Shown here piece after piece: positions 1 through 11,674 of a DNA stretch of 64,000 nt. The stretch comes from Bugula neritina. Lineage: Eukaryota > Bryozoa > Gymnolaemata > Cheilostomatida > Bugulidae. The number at the start of each line of letters is the position of its first letter. Position 1 is the first letter of the stretch. The notes under the pieces were generated by a model. That model saw only the letters and a list, made by a program, of their open reading frames with translations. It made no database searches and was not told the DNA's origin. The position numbers and the translations under genes are program-made. Location: assembly GCA_964035545.1 (NCBI GenBank), contig OZ037773.1:8458751-8522750 (forward strand). Reading direction: 5' to 3'.

Positions 1-135
1 TAATTTATTGTTTGTAGTTAAAAAAAACCAATATAATAATCATCCATTATTTTAAAATCATGATTGGTTCAATATACATGTGATCATACATCATACATCT
101 GTGATAAAATATACAATAATCATGCATGAATTTAG

Positions 136-3100
136 CAGGCTGCGAGTAGTGAGTCAAGTAGAGTAGATAACTCTCACTCTGCACAACCACACAGCCAGAG
201 GCAGCAACATGTGGGCGGATCTGCGACGACAGCATTGCCCCAGGTTGAGCAGCAACAGGTATGTATAATGCTATCCATCATGCTATGTCAAAGGTTTAAC
301 ACATACAGGTCTATACAGTAAAATATAACACAGTAAAATCTAACAGAGTAAGATATTATAATGAAGTAAAATATATAATACAGGGTGTAGTACTAACACT
401 AACTTGTAGCAGCATGGTGTTGGCACTAACATCAACTTGTAAATAATTTTAGTACTACAAATGCCATAGTTATCATGCTTATTTTTAGATATTAACTCCA
501 ACTTTAGTTTTTGAACAGAATAAAACATAAGTCTAAAATATAATAAACAGCGTTAGGTGATTTATTCAATGGTTTATATTGTTTTGGTTGATTTGCAGCA
601 TTGTTGATTATTTTGTTAATTCACATGGTTTTTCTAGATGTTTCCTTTTCACATTTCTACAGTTAATAGGTATGCTATGAACTGTTTTATCTAACAGTGC
701 CTAAACAATGCTTTACCCTCTAGCAGCGTCGTCTAATACCCCAGAGTAGAGACACCCATACCTTTTGTACAATGTGTTACCACTAGTCAACCACTATGTC
801 ATCAACTGCTATTTGGGTTCGCTCTGAATTACAACTTACAAACAATGCCTAATGTGAAAATTTACAGAGCGCCCAATACTCTTGTTAACACAGCTCTGAT
901 GTCTTGTCGAAAACCAACTGCCAACTTCTACATCTTTAGGAAAAGCTTTGATATTAAAAAATCAAACTGCCATAAGCAACATGGCTGTAGTAGAAGGAGA
1001 GTAGCCACTATATTCTTCCAGGCTCTGAAACAACCTTGACCTTGCATGCTGACCCTCGTGTCATGTCGCTTGTTATGATAACTTTGTACTCTTATAAATT
1101 ATATTACGATTTATGCTGTTACCTACCATATCTTCTCTGCACCAGTAACTACCACTCAAAGGTCATCACAAAGCTCTTGTTTTAGGCTAACAAACCAAAC
1201 TGGAAGCAGAGGCAACAGGATATGACCTCACAGAGTGCAGGAAGCCAACAACTCCCAACAGGGAGACCGAAGCAGCCTGCGACTTCTGCACGGCCAGCCA
1301 AGCCGGCCCACACTCTACCAGAATCAAGTGGTCCAATCATGAAGGGAGTGGCCAACTCCGCAGCAATGGCAATAGAGGCAACTGCTGAGATACAGGGTGG
1401 GTAGAGGCAACTGCTGAGATACAGGGTGGGTAGAGGCAACTGCTGAGATACAGGGTGGGTAGAGGCAACTGCTGAGATACAGGGTGGGTAGAGGCAACTG
1501 CTGAGATACAGGGTAGGTAGAGGCAACTGCTGAGATACAGGGTGGGTAGAGGCAACTGCTGAGATACAGGGTGGGTAGAGGCAACTGCTGAGATACAGGG
1601 TGGGTAGAGGCAACTGCTGAGATACAGGGTGGGTAGAGGCAACTGCTGAGATACAGGGTGGGTAGAGGCAACTGCTGAGATACAGGGTGGGTAGAGGCAA
1701 CTGCTGAGATACAGGGTGGGTAGAGGCAACTGCTGAGATACAGGGTGGGTAGAGGCAACTGCTGAGATACAGGGTGGGTAGAGGCAACTGCTGAGATACA
1801 GGGTGGGTAGAGGCAACTGCTGAGATACAGGGTGGGTAGAGGCAACTGCTGAGATACAGGGTGGGTAGAGGCAACTGCTGAGATACAGGGTGGGTAGAGG
1901 CAACTGCTGAGATACAGGGTGGGTAGAGGCAACTGCTGAGATACAGGGTGGGTAGAGGCAACTGCTGAGATACAGGGTGGGTAGAGGCAACTGCTGAGAT
2001 ACAGGGTGGGTAGAGGCAACTGCTGAGATACAGGGTGGGTAGAGGCAACTGCTGAGATACAGGGTGGGTAGAGGCAACTGCTGAGATACAGGGTGGGTAG
2101 AGGCAACTGCTGAGATACAGGGTGGGTAGAAACGTATGCTCCGGCAAGTTAGACTTTGTGATAGTAGGTTTACTTGTTACTGCCAGTTATAGAATTTCAT
2201 ACTTTAGTGATTGCAAGCCTTGTGAAAAACTTGATTTGAATATTTACTAATATTTGTATCTATATTTACTGTATAATTTACAGGTGTATACTCTATGTAT
2301 CTACTGTGTACTCTATATATCTACTGTATACTCTATGTATCTACTGTATACTCTATGTATCTACTGTATACTCTATGTATCTACTGTGTACTCTATGTAT
2401 CTACTGTGTACTCTATGTATCTACTGTATACTCTATGTATCTACTGTGTACTCTATGTATCTACTGTGTACTCTATATATCTACTGTATATGTGACTCAC
2501 AGGTATATAATCTATGTAATTACTGTTCAGGTGTGAGGAACAGGATGGCCACTTTGAGACAGGAAGCAGACAAGGCCAATGAAAGGGCAGATGAGATGCA
2601 GAAGACGGTGTCTGAATTGACTCAGAGATTGTACGAGACGGAGAAGGAGCGCGACAGCTTACACAAGTATGTCACACAGGCTAACTCGCGAACTTCTGCT
2701 AACTTATTGATAGGATAAAACAACCCAGCAAAGGCTACCAGTAGAATGATTTTCGTAATTTGTTGGGACTAAAATTTTAGATACAGTTGTAAGTAAGACC
2801 GGTAGATGCAGTAATGGAAAATTAAAAAAAAGAGATGCCATAGATCAGAAATGTAGCAAAATAAGTTATGTGCCCACAAGATATTCAACTCAAGCTAAAT
2901 CTTCTAAAGAAAATTAAAGAACTTGGGCTACTGAAGTTTCTTCTTTACTGCATGTAAATATTGCTCCATGCACTGGTTGCAGGCAGAAAGATGATCTAGA
3001 AGATAAAGTGTTCAAAGCGGAGAGTGAGTACAGAGTGGTCTCCGAGAAACTAACCGAGACGGACAGAAATCTGGCCAATCAGCAAAATGCGGTACTAAGT

Positions 3101-6100
3101 CTATATGTCGTCTGCTAGATTTTTCTTCTCTCTTTCTTAGTATTTAGCTAAAACGAATTCGATGTACAACATCCTTTATAGAATAAAAACCATGATGGGC
3201 ATCACAAATAATAGTTGCATTGCGACGTGAGAGGAGTTGTCTTCTAATTTATCGAGTAACATAGAGCTGTAAAGGGTTGTTTAGTACTTATGTCCTGAGT
3301 ACGTTTCAGATGAAAGGGTTGACAGAGAAGATGAACTACATGGAGAGGGCAGAGGAGACATATAAGCAGCAGATGCACGACACAAATGAGAGAAGCTCCA
3401 AGGTAGGTGTGAGGTCCACTTTTAGCAGCTCTACTCTAACATGACTGGATGTACACAAGGTAGGTGTGAGGTCAACTTTTACAGTTCTACTCTAACATGA
3501 CTGGATGTACACAAGGAAATTTTGTGAGTCACTCAAAGGAAGGCAGAAAGTTAAACAAAGGAGTGATGATTCAGCTTAATTATTATCATTTTCATTCCGA
3601 TTTACATTAACATCCTGAGAGAATTATACATTTGAAACCAGTACATATATAGATTTACTATTCATCAAATATAATTAACCAATCCTTAATGCCAATTGTT
3701 TTTAATAAAATATGATATGCAACTAAAACCATAAGTCGCAAGATAAAAAACTTTAAAATGATGCAATTGCAAGGAGTTGATCCTAATTAAAAATATTTTT
3801 TATTTGAATAAAACTTTCAAATTAGATGTTGACTTTCAAACTTCAACAATAAATATCATATAGATGAGTAGAATGCATTTCAACTGTCTTATAGCTAATC
3901 ATGAAACTTGTAATAATTTCAGTTTGACCAGATGGCCCAGGACTACAAGAGGTCTTTGAGCAAGATGCAGATGGATAATGACAAGCTGGAACATGATTTG
4001 TCAAGTTACGCTGATAAGGAGAGACAACTACAACAGCAACTCAAGGAAGCTGAAGATCGGGTAAATGACATCCAATATTATATATGGCTCTCTTAGATAT
4101 AATACGTTTAATTAACATGACGATATTAAACCCGCTATCGTCTGCTCCGGCTAATAACCCGGATGTGAACGCAGGTAGTAGAGCTGAACAGCACGGTGGC
4201 CAGAATGCAGGCAGAGAATACGCAGATGGAGAGAGCCATGGCCGAGTCCAAGAGAATGAAAGACAAACTGGGACAAGTTGAGCGCAAAGCAGCCGACTAC
4301 CACCGCCATTCAAATCTCATGCAGCAGGAGGCTCAGAACATTAGCCAAGAGCTAAGGGCAGCCACTGAGAAAGAGAGGTTAGTTTATAGGGTGGTTAGCT
4401 TACGCCCCATTCATGGTGACGTGGTACACTGCTAAGTACTGGTCCAGTGACCACTTGAGTGTTATAATGTGCCATATTGAGTTATATTGTGTCATAACTG
4501 AATTGTAATGTATCATAACTGAGTTATAATGTGTCACAGCTGAGTTATAATGTGTTACAATCAGGTTATAATGTATCATAACTGAATTATAGCAATAACT
4601 AACAGCGTGAAAAAGTAAGACCCAATTTGGTACTAATTTATGAAAGTGAACAGCCCAAGGTGTGCAAGTTTTGAAGTTATGCTTTAAGAATGTTACAAGA
4701 ATATTAGTTACACCAATTTCAGGTGAAAATGGCACACTGATGTTAAATTTACCCACACCCCAGCCTCCAAACTCAAACCTCCAGTATTGAAAATGTGCCA
4801 TTTTTACCTACTTTTCCATTTGTGCCATTTTTACCGGACACTAGTTGGACCATAGGTTGATATAGTATGGGCTTTAAAACCACAGTCATTAAGTAGGAAG
4901 CTTTTTTCCAACTCTAAATACATTTGAGGCTGCCACTTAAAGGGTGTTGGAATATTATCATCTAGCACGGGGATGTTACATTCACAGATACCTAAATGAG
5001 AAACTTGTGGAAGTTGAGTCGAAGGCCCAACAGCTGGTGAGACAAGAAGAGAGGATAGAAGAGCTAGAGAAAGAGTTGGCAGTTTACTCTGAGAACCATC
5101 GCATGATAAGCGGACAGTTGAGAGAATCGGACATGTCTAAACACCAACTTGAACAACAGGTGACATGAATATTGTCAGAACTGAGCGACTGAGTGAGCAG
5201 ATGAGATAGTGACTGAGTGAGTGAGTGACTGAGTGAAATAGTGACTGAGTAAAGTAGTGAGTGAGTGGGTGAGTGAGTGGGTAAGTCACTGGGTTAGCGT
5301 AAAGCAAAAATGATGGAGTGTGCTAGTGAGTCACTAACTACTGGTAAAGCATATTCAAAATGAATCAACGATATTGAGCCAGCCCTGCAGACTTCTAAGA
5401 AATAATCCTAAATACCAAATGCATTTGCAAAGAACTTCCCAGATAACTAGTCATACTGATAAAAGAGAGCGCTACCTAATCAAATCTTTGGTTCAAATTA
5501 ATAACTGTAGAATTTTCTACAGATTAAACTTCTACAATTCTTGTTGAAACACCTCAGTGGAGATGATGCATATAAGGCCATAGACCAAGTAACGCAACAC
5601 TTGAACTTATGTAATCTAGAATAATCTTTTACCCGACAGGTGAAGAGACTCACAGTAGAGAATGAGAGTCTGTTTGAGGCAAATGAAACAATTCGGAGGC
5701 TGAATGAAGATTTGGCAGCTTCAGAAAGTAAATGTTCCGAGTACGAGGCAAAGGTGAGACATTAGGATATATGGGAAACGATATGATAACTCTACATTAC
5801 ACTGAAAATTAATACAGAACTTGTATTCAACTATTGTCAGTACTAACTTAAAATACATTCAGCAATTAAAAGTCTTTGGATGTTGCTAACAAACTTAAAC
5901 CAACCCTGTGTACAAATATTTAATGCCATAACACAAGCTCCACAATAAAAAACTCACGAAAGTTTATAGTCACCATCTCTGTGTGAAACCCCTGATGAAT
6001 AGGGCTTTTTTTAAAGTGGGCTAAGGACTTATTTGTCTATGAGGCACAGGAGCAATTATGACTGGATACTCTTCTTAACATCACCAATGGCCTTTACTGG

Positions 6101-6524
6101 GGTTCAAACCCATAACTTCGTGTTTATTAGGCCAAAAACTCAAGCCTTTAGCCTACGGTTCCTAACATGAGAGCCACAATACAGGGGAGGCAACTGCCTA
6201 GAATTCGCCGTATTAAATTATTGCTGATTAGTAAGATTATGTTGTCCTTCCATACCACTGAATTATTCTAATGCATGCAAAAGTTCTCAAGAAAAAAGAT
6301 TTATGACCTTAACTTCAGTAGCCTAAATTTAGCTCAAAATGATAGCCCGCCTCCTTAATAGTTACCAGCCAGAACTCAATCTTGGGCTAATATTTCAGAT
6401 AGGCCATTTGAATGAAAGGATAGAAGATTTGGAGGGACAAGTACAGGAGCAGAAGGAGGCATACGGGGAGTTGTATACTCAGATGACGGTGGAGCTGAAA
6501 GATCTCCAACACAGCGGATACTGA
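136..6524 (+). CDS. Long coiled-coil protein, 3' part of gene (10 exons, 5' end outside window)
   Basis: I do not recognise the family. Exons are 136-258, 1186-1396, 2531-2666, 2983-3091, 3310-3402, 3923-4060, 4175-4377, 4988-5159, 5640-5753 and 6399-6524 (stop TGA at 6522-6524). Every junction is GT-AG and the phases join without a break, giving 474 residues. The first two exons encode a Gln/Ser/Pro-rich, disordered stretch. From exon 3 onward nearly every residue fits charged heptad repeats (for example MATLRQEADKANERADEMQK and IEELEKELAVYSENHRMISG), so this is a continuous coiled coil ending in LKDLQHSGY. There is no catalytic motif, membrane segment or signal peptide in the visible part. 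A centrosomal, ciliary or cytoskeletal scaffold would be a reasonable guess but is not shown. The gene is convergent with RRP8. Three of its introns begin with tandem repeats or duplications. Confidence 0.8.
1373..2129 (+). repeat. 29-bp minisatellite spanning an exon-intron junction, about 26 copies
   Basis: The unit starts GTGGGTAGAGGCAACTG and ends CTGAGATACAGG. The first copy contains the last 23 or so bases of the coiled-coil gene exon 1186-1396 plus its donor (CAGG|GTGGGT). The following copies are nearly identical; one near 1513 reads GTAGGT instead of GTGGGT. Each copy therefore carries a duplicate of the exon end and 5' splice site. Use of a downstream copy as donor would read into TAG almost at once. 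The long minus-strand open frames here are products of the 29-bp periodicity. Confidence 0.97.
2284..2495 (+). repeat. 20-bp minisatellite, about 10 copies
   Basis: The unit is close to TGTATACTCTATGTATCTAC, with TGTGTACTC and TATATATC variants. It fills the 3' end of the same intron that carries the 29-bp array at its 5' end. The true acceptor region just downstream (2500-2530) looks like a diverged copy of the unit followed by TTCAG. Confidence 0.95.
3400..3516 (+). repeat. 57-bp tandem duplication at a splice donor
   Basis: Two copies, at 3400-3456 and 3457-3516, each begin AAGGTAGGTGTGAGGTC and end ACTGGATGTACAC. The first begins at the last three bases of coding exon 3310-3402, so a second AAG|GTAGGT donor lies 57 bp downstream of the real one. 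Confidence 0.9.
5170..5290 (+). repeat. Degenerate (GAGTGACT)n-like simple repeat
   Basis: Imperfect GAGTGAGTGACTGAGTG units start about 10 bases after the donor of coding exon 4988-5159. The array is intronic. Confidence 0.8.
5950..6165 (-). mobile_element. tRNA-derived SINE, copy A (antisense)
   Basis: Read on the minus strand, this has a tRNA-like head with a B-box (GGGTTTGAACCCCAG), then AAAGGCCATTGGTGATG, a CATCCAGTCATAATTGC-type segment, and a 3' end matching ACTATAAACTTTCGTGAG. It matches the copies at 27117-27303 and 29775-29988 over about 190 bp. It lies in the last intron of the coiled-coil gene. Confidence 0.85.
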
Positions 6525-7082
6525 GAGTCTATACAATACAACTACTAGACGCTGCTACAATGTGGACTATGAATACAACCAGTGTAACCAAACAACACCA
6601 AACTCATATCATAGGAAGTTGAATTACAAACTGAATATCTACTAGACAGCATCAGTTTGACAATGCACTGAGTCAAATGGCAAGCAACAAGTAGAATACA
6701 TACACTGTGAACATAACTACTCACCTACTAGTATACTACTGATATAATTAGATTTGATAAGCTATATATTTGAGAGTTTCAGCAATACTCTAGCTCAAAG
6801 CAACAGGAATTATCAAGTTTTGGGAGAATGGCACAAAGTAATTTGCAAGTTCGATTTCGTTCAATTCACTAAATATAACTTAATATACAGTATGGTAAGC
6901 ATTAACGTCTTTAGACAGCTTTCTACGTCAAGTAGCTATGCTGCCAATGTTTATTGGCAAGTGTGGCTAAGTGTTGAGGTTTTATTATAAGTTAGTTTTG
7001 ACTTTTTATTACAGTTATAGATGATAAAATATACTTACATAAGTAACATTATCTACACAGTTCTAATTATACAACAAAATAT
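6525..7082. other. Intergenic region between convergent genes
   Basis: This is the 3' flank of the coiled-coil gene (+) and of RRP8 (-). Two AATAAA hexamers on the minus strand (TTTATT at 7005-7010 and 6981-6986) are suitable polyadenylation signals for RRP8. No AATAAA was found for the plus-strand gene. No other feature is seen. Confidence 0.6.
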
Positions 7083-9966
7083 TCATCTCTTTTTGTACAA
7101 ACAAGGGGCTAATGAAATGTCAGCTACTTTACTCTTTCTCTGTTTACCAGTAACAGCCTTTGGTTGAGTTTTTTTGAAAGTCAGCGTGGCAAAATGAGTC
7201 ATATCCGTGTTGCAACTCGTGCATTTGAATCCAATAGACTCGACACCGTCTGAGAAAGTCTTCATGTCCCTGTTAAACCGACTGGACACCTTTATAACAA
7301 AAATAATGTAAGACATTCTATCTGGAACATTATAGTTTAGACGCTCCAGTTTTACACATTTGGTAGGACAACTCTCAATCATTATTTAAGTATTGGATGT
7401 TTAATAAATGCACACAACTAGTTAAGATGTCTAGTTAATGTTTTATTACAATGACCAGAGTAAAAGTAACTACTCCATTACAAATCTATAATTTGACCTT
7501 CATATTCATGTGCCCGGCTAAACTACCACAGAAATGATTATAGTACACCTACACCTAGTACACCTACACCTAGTACACTTACTCTGTGTACACCTACACC
7601 TAGTACACTTACTCTATGTACTACTAGATAAATAGGTGTATTATAAATTCCATACAATTTCAACACAGCTCCATATAATATATATGCTGTAAGACAATCC
7701 CACACAAAAATACGACAGGAAAAGGATATGCCAGGATAGACTGAGTGAACTGAGCCTGTAGAAGGTGGGGCAGAGCCCCATACCCACCTCAGATATCCAC
7801 AGAACCCCCTCAGCTGCTAGAACCCTGTGAGACTCCTGTATGAACTGTGTTATGTTAGTTCCCATCAGTGACAGACAAAACACCACTATGTTGACAGATC
7901 CACTCTGAAATACACAGAACCTAATAGTCTAACAAATGAATACCTTTCTGAGGTAGACAGGAAATAGTAGTAACAGATGCTTGTAGAGTTGTGTGAGTAG
8001 ATGATATCAGTTACCAAATATCTGTAGAAAACAGTTACTTGAAGAAAGCTATCTATAGAAAGTAACTATCTGTAGAAAGTAGCTATCTGTAGAGAGTAAT
8101 CTGTAGCAAGTCATTTGTAAAAAGCTATCCATAGAAAGCAGTTACCTGTAAAGGTGTGTTGGCCATATCAGCAACTGTCACTCTCTCATTCAAAGCTTTC
8201 ATATCAAAGGAGTAGACTTTGTGAGGAACTGATGCGGCTAGCACTGCCTCGCCACACCCCATATCAGCTACCACAAAGTGTCTGCAATTAGGAGTTGTAA
8301 TAACATGGTAATATAGCTAAAAGTGAAAGAAGTAGCTGCGTATTACATTTACATTGTGTGTTCGTATGTGTGTGTCGAGTGTTTGTGAGTTTGATTCAGC
8401 AAGTTGAAGGCAATGTTAATGACAACTTTTACAAATAAAATGGAAAGCAACTCCAACATGACATATTAAATTCAAGTACATTGCTATGCTGACCAGAGTA
8501 AGCAAAAAGAGCTGCAACTTGATTTCTTATAGTAAACCAAACCTGTGGAGAAAGCAAATGCTCAATTCTTCTAGCTGTTTAACTTGCAAAAAAATTCTTT
8601 TTATTAACCGGAAATGTTTTTCTAAACTTTAAAAGTGACTACTGAGCAACAGGAAACCGGGGAAGTTACTTACTATACCAGTTACTTACTTATGAATGAC
8701 TTACTATCCCAGTTACTTCAGCACTAAGATCTCAATTCAACATAAACATACTCAAGTTATTATTTGACATACATACTTGGGTTTTGACTTGACAAATTTA
8801 ATTGCGAGATCTATAGGTTTGACAGGCCACTTCTCAATCTGCTTCCTGTAACCCTGATGGTACACATCGTAAGAACTGGGGTCAGAGTTGAACAGCGTCA
8901 TCGCCTCCTTGCTGTCACTCGTGTACAGCATCTCATTCAGGTAGCGGAACCTCGCTGCTGCTAGCCTGTCCTTCAAATGACCTTGACTACTTTGAGTTGA
9001 GGATTTACTAGTTTTAGAAAGTTCATCTGTCTTTTTATTGGACGCAGAAGATTTAGAAGGATTTTCTTTACCTCTTTTCCGCTTTTTCCTTTTGGATTCT
9101 GATAACATAAGACAAAAAGTAGTATCACTGTGACTATGCTATTTATCAGATGCTGTTATAAAAGCATTCGGAGAAAGATAACTCTTAAATACCTAATTTA
9201 AAAAGTTTGGTGGATTGCAATACACAATACTATCCATGAAATATGCATAAATTTAGCAGTTTTAAAAATGATATAATAATGAAGATGCGTGGTTTAGAGC
9301 TAGTACGGTCAGTCCAAGAATCATGCGCAATCTCAAAACTGTGATGTAAAGACTAAAGCAACATACGCTGACAGGTACGGAGCATGAACTTTCTTTTGTA
9401 ATATCCTACAAACCTAATCACCGAGAAAGTATTAAACTAGTATTAAACTATCACTATATTCACAGCTTTACCTGCAAGCTATTTACAGCCTTACTCGCAA
9501 AATATTAACAACATGACCTGAAAAATATTCATAGCCCTACCTGCGGTTGTCATCTTCTCTTTAGACCCGTCGTATTTGACTTTGGATTCATCTTTCAACT
9601 TTCTTTACAACCTGCTTGCCTTCAAAACTACCAGTGTGTGCGGCTGTACCATCATTAAATTTTTTATTTGAACTAAAAGTAAGTTTTAATGCCACTAATA
9701 GTAAGTTAGTAATCAATCATTTTTAACTAGTAATAACTACTAATTTTTTTCAATTTTTCAGTGTAAAAGTTCACACTACCCATCACAACATAGAACCTAT
9801 GATATTACAAAGATGCAAACCAGAACATTAAATACAAGGAATATAAAAAGGCACATCTGTTACTAAATGTAGCTGTATAGCCTACCATGCTTTGGGACTC
9901 GACTGTGGTTCAAACAATTTTTTCAACTTAGCTCTATTCATATTCACCAAGATCCTGCGACACTGG
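7083..9966 (-). CDS. RRP8: RRP8 / nucleomethylin-like rRNA-processing methyltransferase
   Basis: RRP8 is a nucleolar Rossmann-fold SAM-dependent enzyme that methylates adenosine in large-subunit rRNA. Exons, in gene order: 9886-9966, 9541-9672, 8777-9098, 8146-8281, 7788-7904, 7083-7289. Family landmarks, in order, are a Lys-rich basic nucleolar-type N-terminus, RFRYLNEMLYTSDS, KWPVKPIDLAIKFVKSKPK, SAM motif I VVADMGCGEAVLAAS, FDMKALNERVTVADMANTPL, VVFCLSLMGTNITQF, EVSSRFNRDMKTF, and the C-terminal LAPCLYKKR. From the ATG at 9553 (MTTAESKRKK) the frame is intact for 264 aa, with a short N-terminus for the family. A longer N-terminus starting MNRAKLKKLFEP in exon 9886-9966 is open except for one extra base near 9590, where an A-run at GAAAGATGAATCC breaks the frame. 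So either the true start is at 9553 or the assembly has an indel. An AATAAA lies on the minus strand at 7005-7010. The gene is divergent from tectonic. Confidence 0.93.
7546..7622. repeat. Short tandem repeat of CTAGTACACCTACAC type
   Basis: About five imperfect 15- to 21-bp units with ACACCTACACCTAGTACAC in the intron between RRP8 exons 7083-7289 and 7788-7904. Confidence 0.8.
8030..8150 (-). repeat. Degenerate 16- to 24-bp repeat abutting an RRP8 splice donor
   Basis: Units of the type CTATCTGTAGAAAGTA recur seven or eight times and run up to the donor of RRP8 exon 8146-8281. Read in the gene sense, CTACAGATAGTTACTTTC units resemble the junction TTTACAG|GTAACTGCTTTC, so this array may also have grown from the exon-intron boundary. 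Confidence 0.65.
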
Positions 9967-11674
9967 CTAAAACAATAGAATCAAAATTAGGTCGATGAAA
10001 ATAGTAGAAAAAAAAATTAATTAAATCTGAAATAAATTTGAATTTAGATTGCTTTTCCTGAAAAATGCTAAATATTAATATTGACCATCATCATAATCAT
10101 AATGATAATCACTCATAATGATAATCATAATGGCAACCGCAATGCTATCACTATCAGTATCAGTATCACAAGTTGAAGTCAACCTAAATTGTTAAAAGTA
10201 AAATGTATAGATTTGATAAATCCATACATTTGCCAACAACTTCATTATGATTATTATGTTAAAATAAATACTTACTAATAGTACTACTATTAGTATTACT
10301 ATTTATTTACTTTTACTTTTAGACTTTAGTACAACTTGAAGTTGAACTACAACCACAATGACAATCACTCAATGTGAATGTGAAACTGAATGTGAATGCA
10401 TTAGCATATGTAAATTGTAAGTACAGTTAGTGTTACTTAGTTAGTGTAATAGCAATTCTAATAGTCACACTCGTACTCATGGTGTTAACTTAACGTATTA
10501 CTATTAATATTAGTATTAGTAAAACAATGTCTTGCATATTGACTCATACTCCTAGTGATAGTCATTGAGTTAGACAGTTTAACTTTGAGCATACCTACAG
10601 CCACGTGGGTTTTGTTTTGCTAAGAAAGCTAGCCTCTACTAACTATTTTTTGTGATAAAATTATTTTAACAACAATAATTGAAAAATATTTTTTTATTTT
10701 TTTAAATTATTTATTTTTTTTAAAAAAAAATTTGAACAGAATTATGTTTAAATAGTGTTTTTTGTAGGCTAGCAAAAAATTTCCGGTAATGCTGCGTCCT
10801 TGGAGATTTTAGGTAATTAAATATAATTATAATTTGTAAGTTTTATTTTCATATTTTAAATTATTTAATTATTAAATTGCATTTGCAGTAATTGTTGGTT
10901 TTTAATGAATAAAGGTATCACTGTTATAATCACTCTAATATTTATTCTGACTCTAGGAGTCGGTGTAATAATAATAATCGCAAGAATTTTGATAATCATA
11001 ATGATAATGATAATTATGATTATGATATTTATATTAAATTTATTTTTAATTCAATTGCTTAAAGTTTCTGTTACTCTGTTAGTGTTGCAGTAGTCAGTAA
11101 GGATTACTGAGTAAAGAAAAAGCAATCACTAAATTTATTGTAATACTCACGGTAATAGCTATGCTTATAGTTCTACTTATACTTAGACTTATAGTAAAAC
11201 TAAGTGTAATACTAATAATAATATCAATATGACTTTATATTATTGCCAAACTGAAGCAGATGACCAAAAACCAATATTAAAATTATTGATTGGTAATGTT
11301 TGATTATCTGCTTTTTTTATTTTTATTATTATTCCCATTATTATGTTATGAATACTCTACTTATAAGAAATAAATAAACTTCTAACTTTTGTTTGTGTAT
11401 TACTGGTAGTGGTGATAATATCATGTTACAGAGAACATTTTGTTAGTTTATCAACATTCTTAATTACACATTTTGCATATTGTGAAATAAGAACTAAGGC
11501 TTTGAGAATTTAAAGTGAGATTCAATTTCAATTCCGAAGCAGTAATTGGCAAACAGCAAATTTTAATTCTAATGAGTAATAAGTGCTTTGTTCAAGTATG
11601 CTGGCATTAAACTATTCAGCTTTTACAATATTTCTGGATTTTAGTTTTGGTGAGTCAGGAGTACAGTGTTTGTC
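9967..11674. promoter_or_regulatory. Divergent promoter region of RRP8 and tectonic, with word-mosaic repeats
   Basis: The 1.7 kb between the two first coding exons must hold the start sites of both genes. It has no gene. It contains degenerate mosaics at 10080-10575 and 10905-11250 built from ATCATAATGATAATCA, TTAGTATTACTATT, CTTGAAGTTGAA and GAATGTGAATG words, and a poly-T/poly-A stretch at 10665-10735. An ORF at 10905-11093 is low-complexity and not credible as a gene. Confidence 0.6.

Noticed and set aside
1182-2147. Long minus-strand open frames (321, 260 and 246 aa) of PTLYLSSCLYPPCISAVAS repeats
   Set aside because: They are the reverse complement of the 29-bp array. A 29-bp period without a stop opens all frames, and the plus strand carries a real exon and its donor.
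2254-2718. 154-aa frame with YSMYLLYTLCIYC repeats
   Set aside because: Read-through of the 20-bp intronic array into the true exon 2531-2666; the upstream part is not coding.
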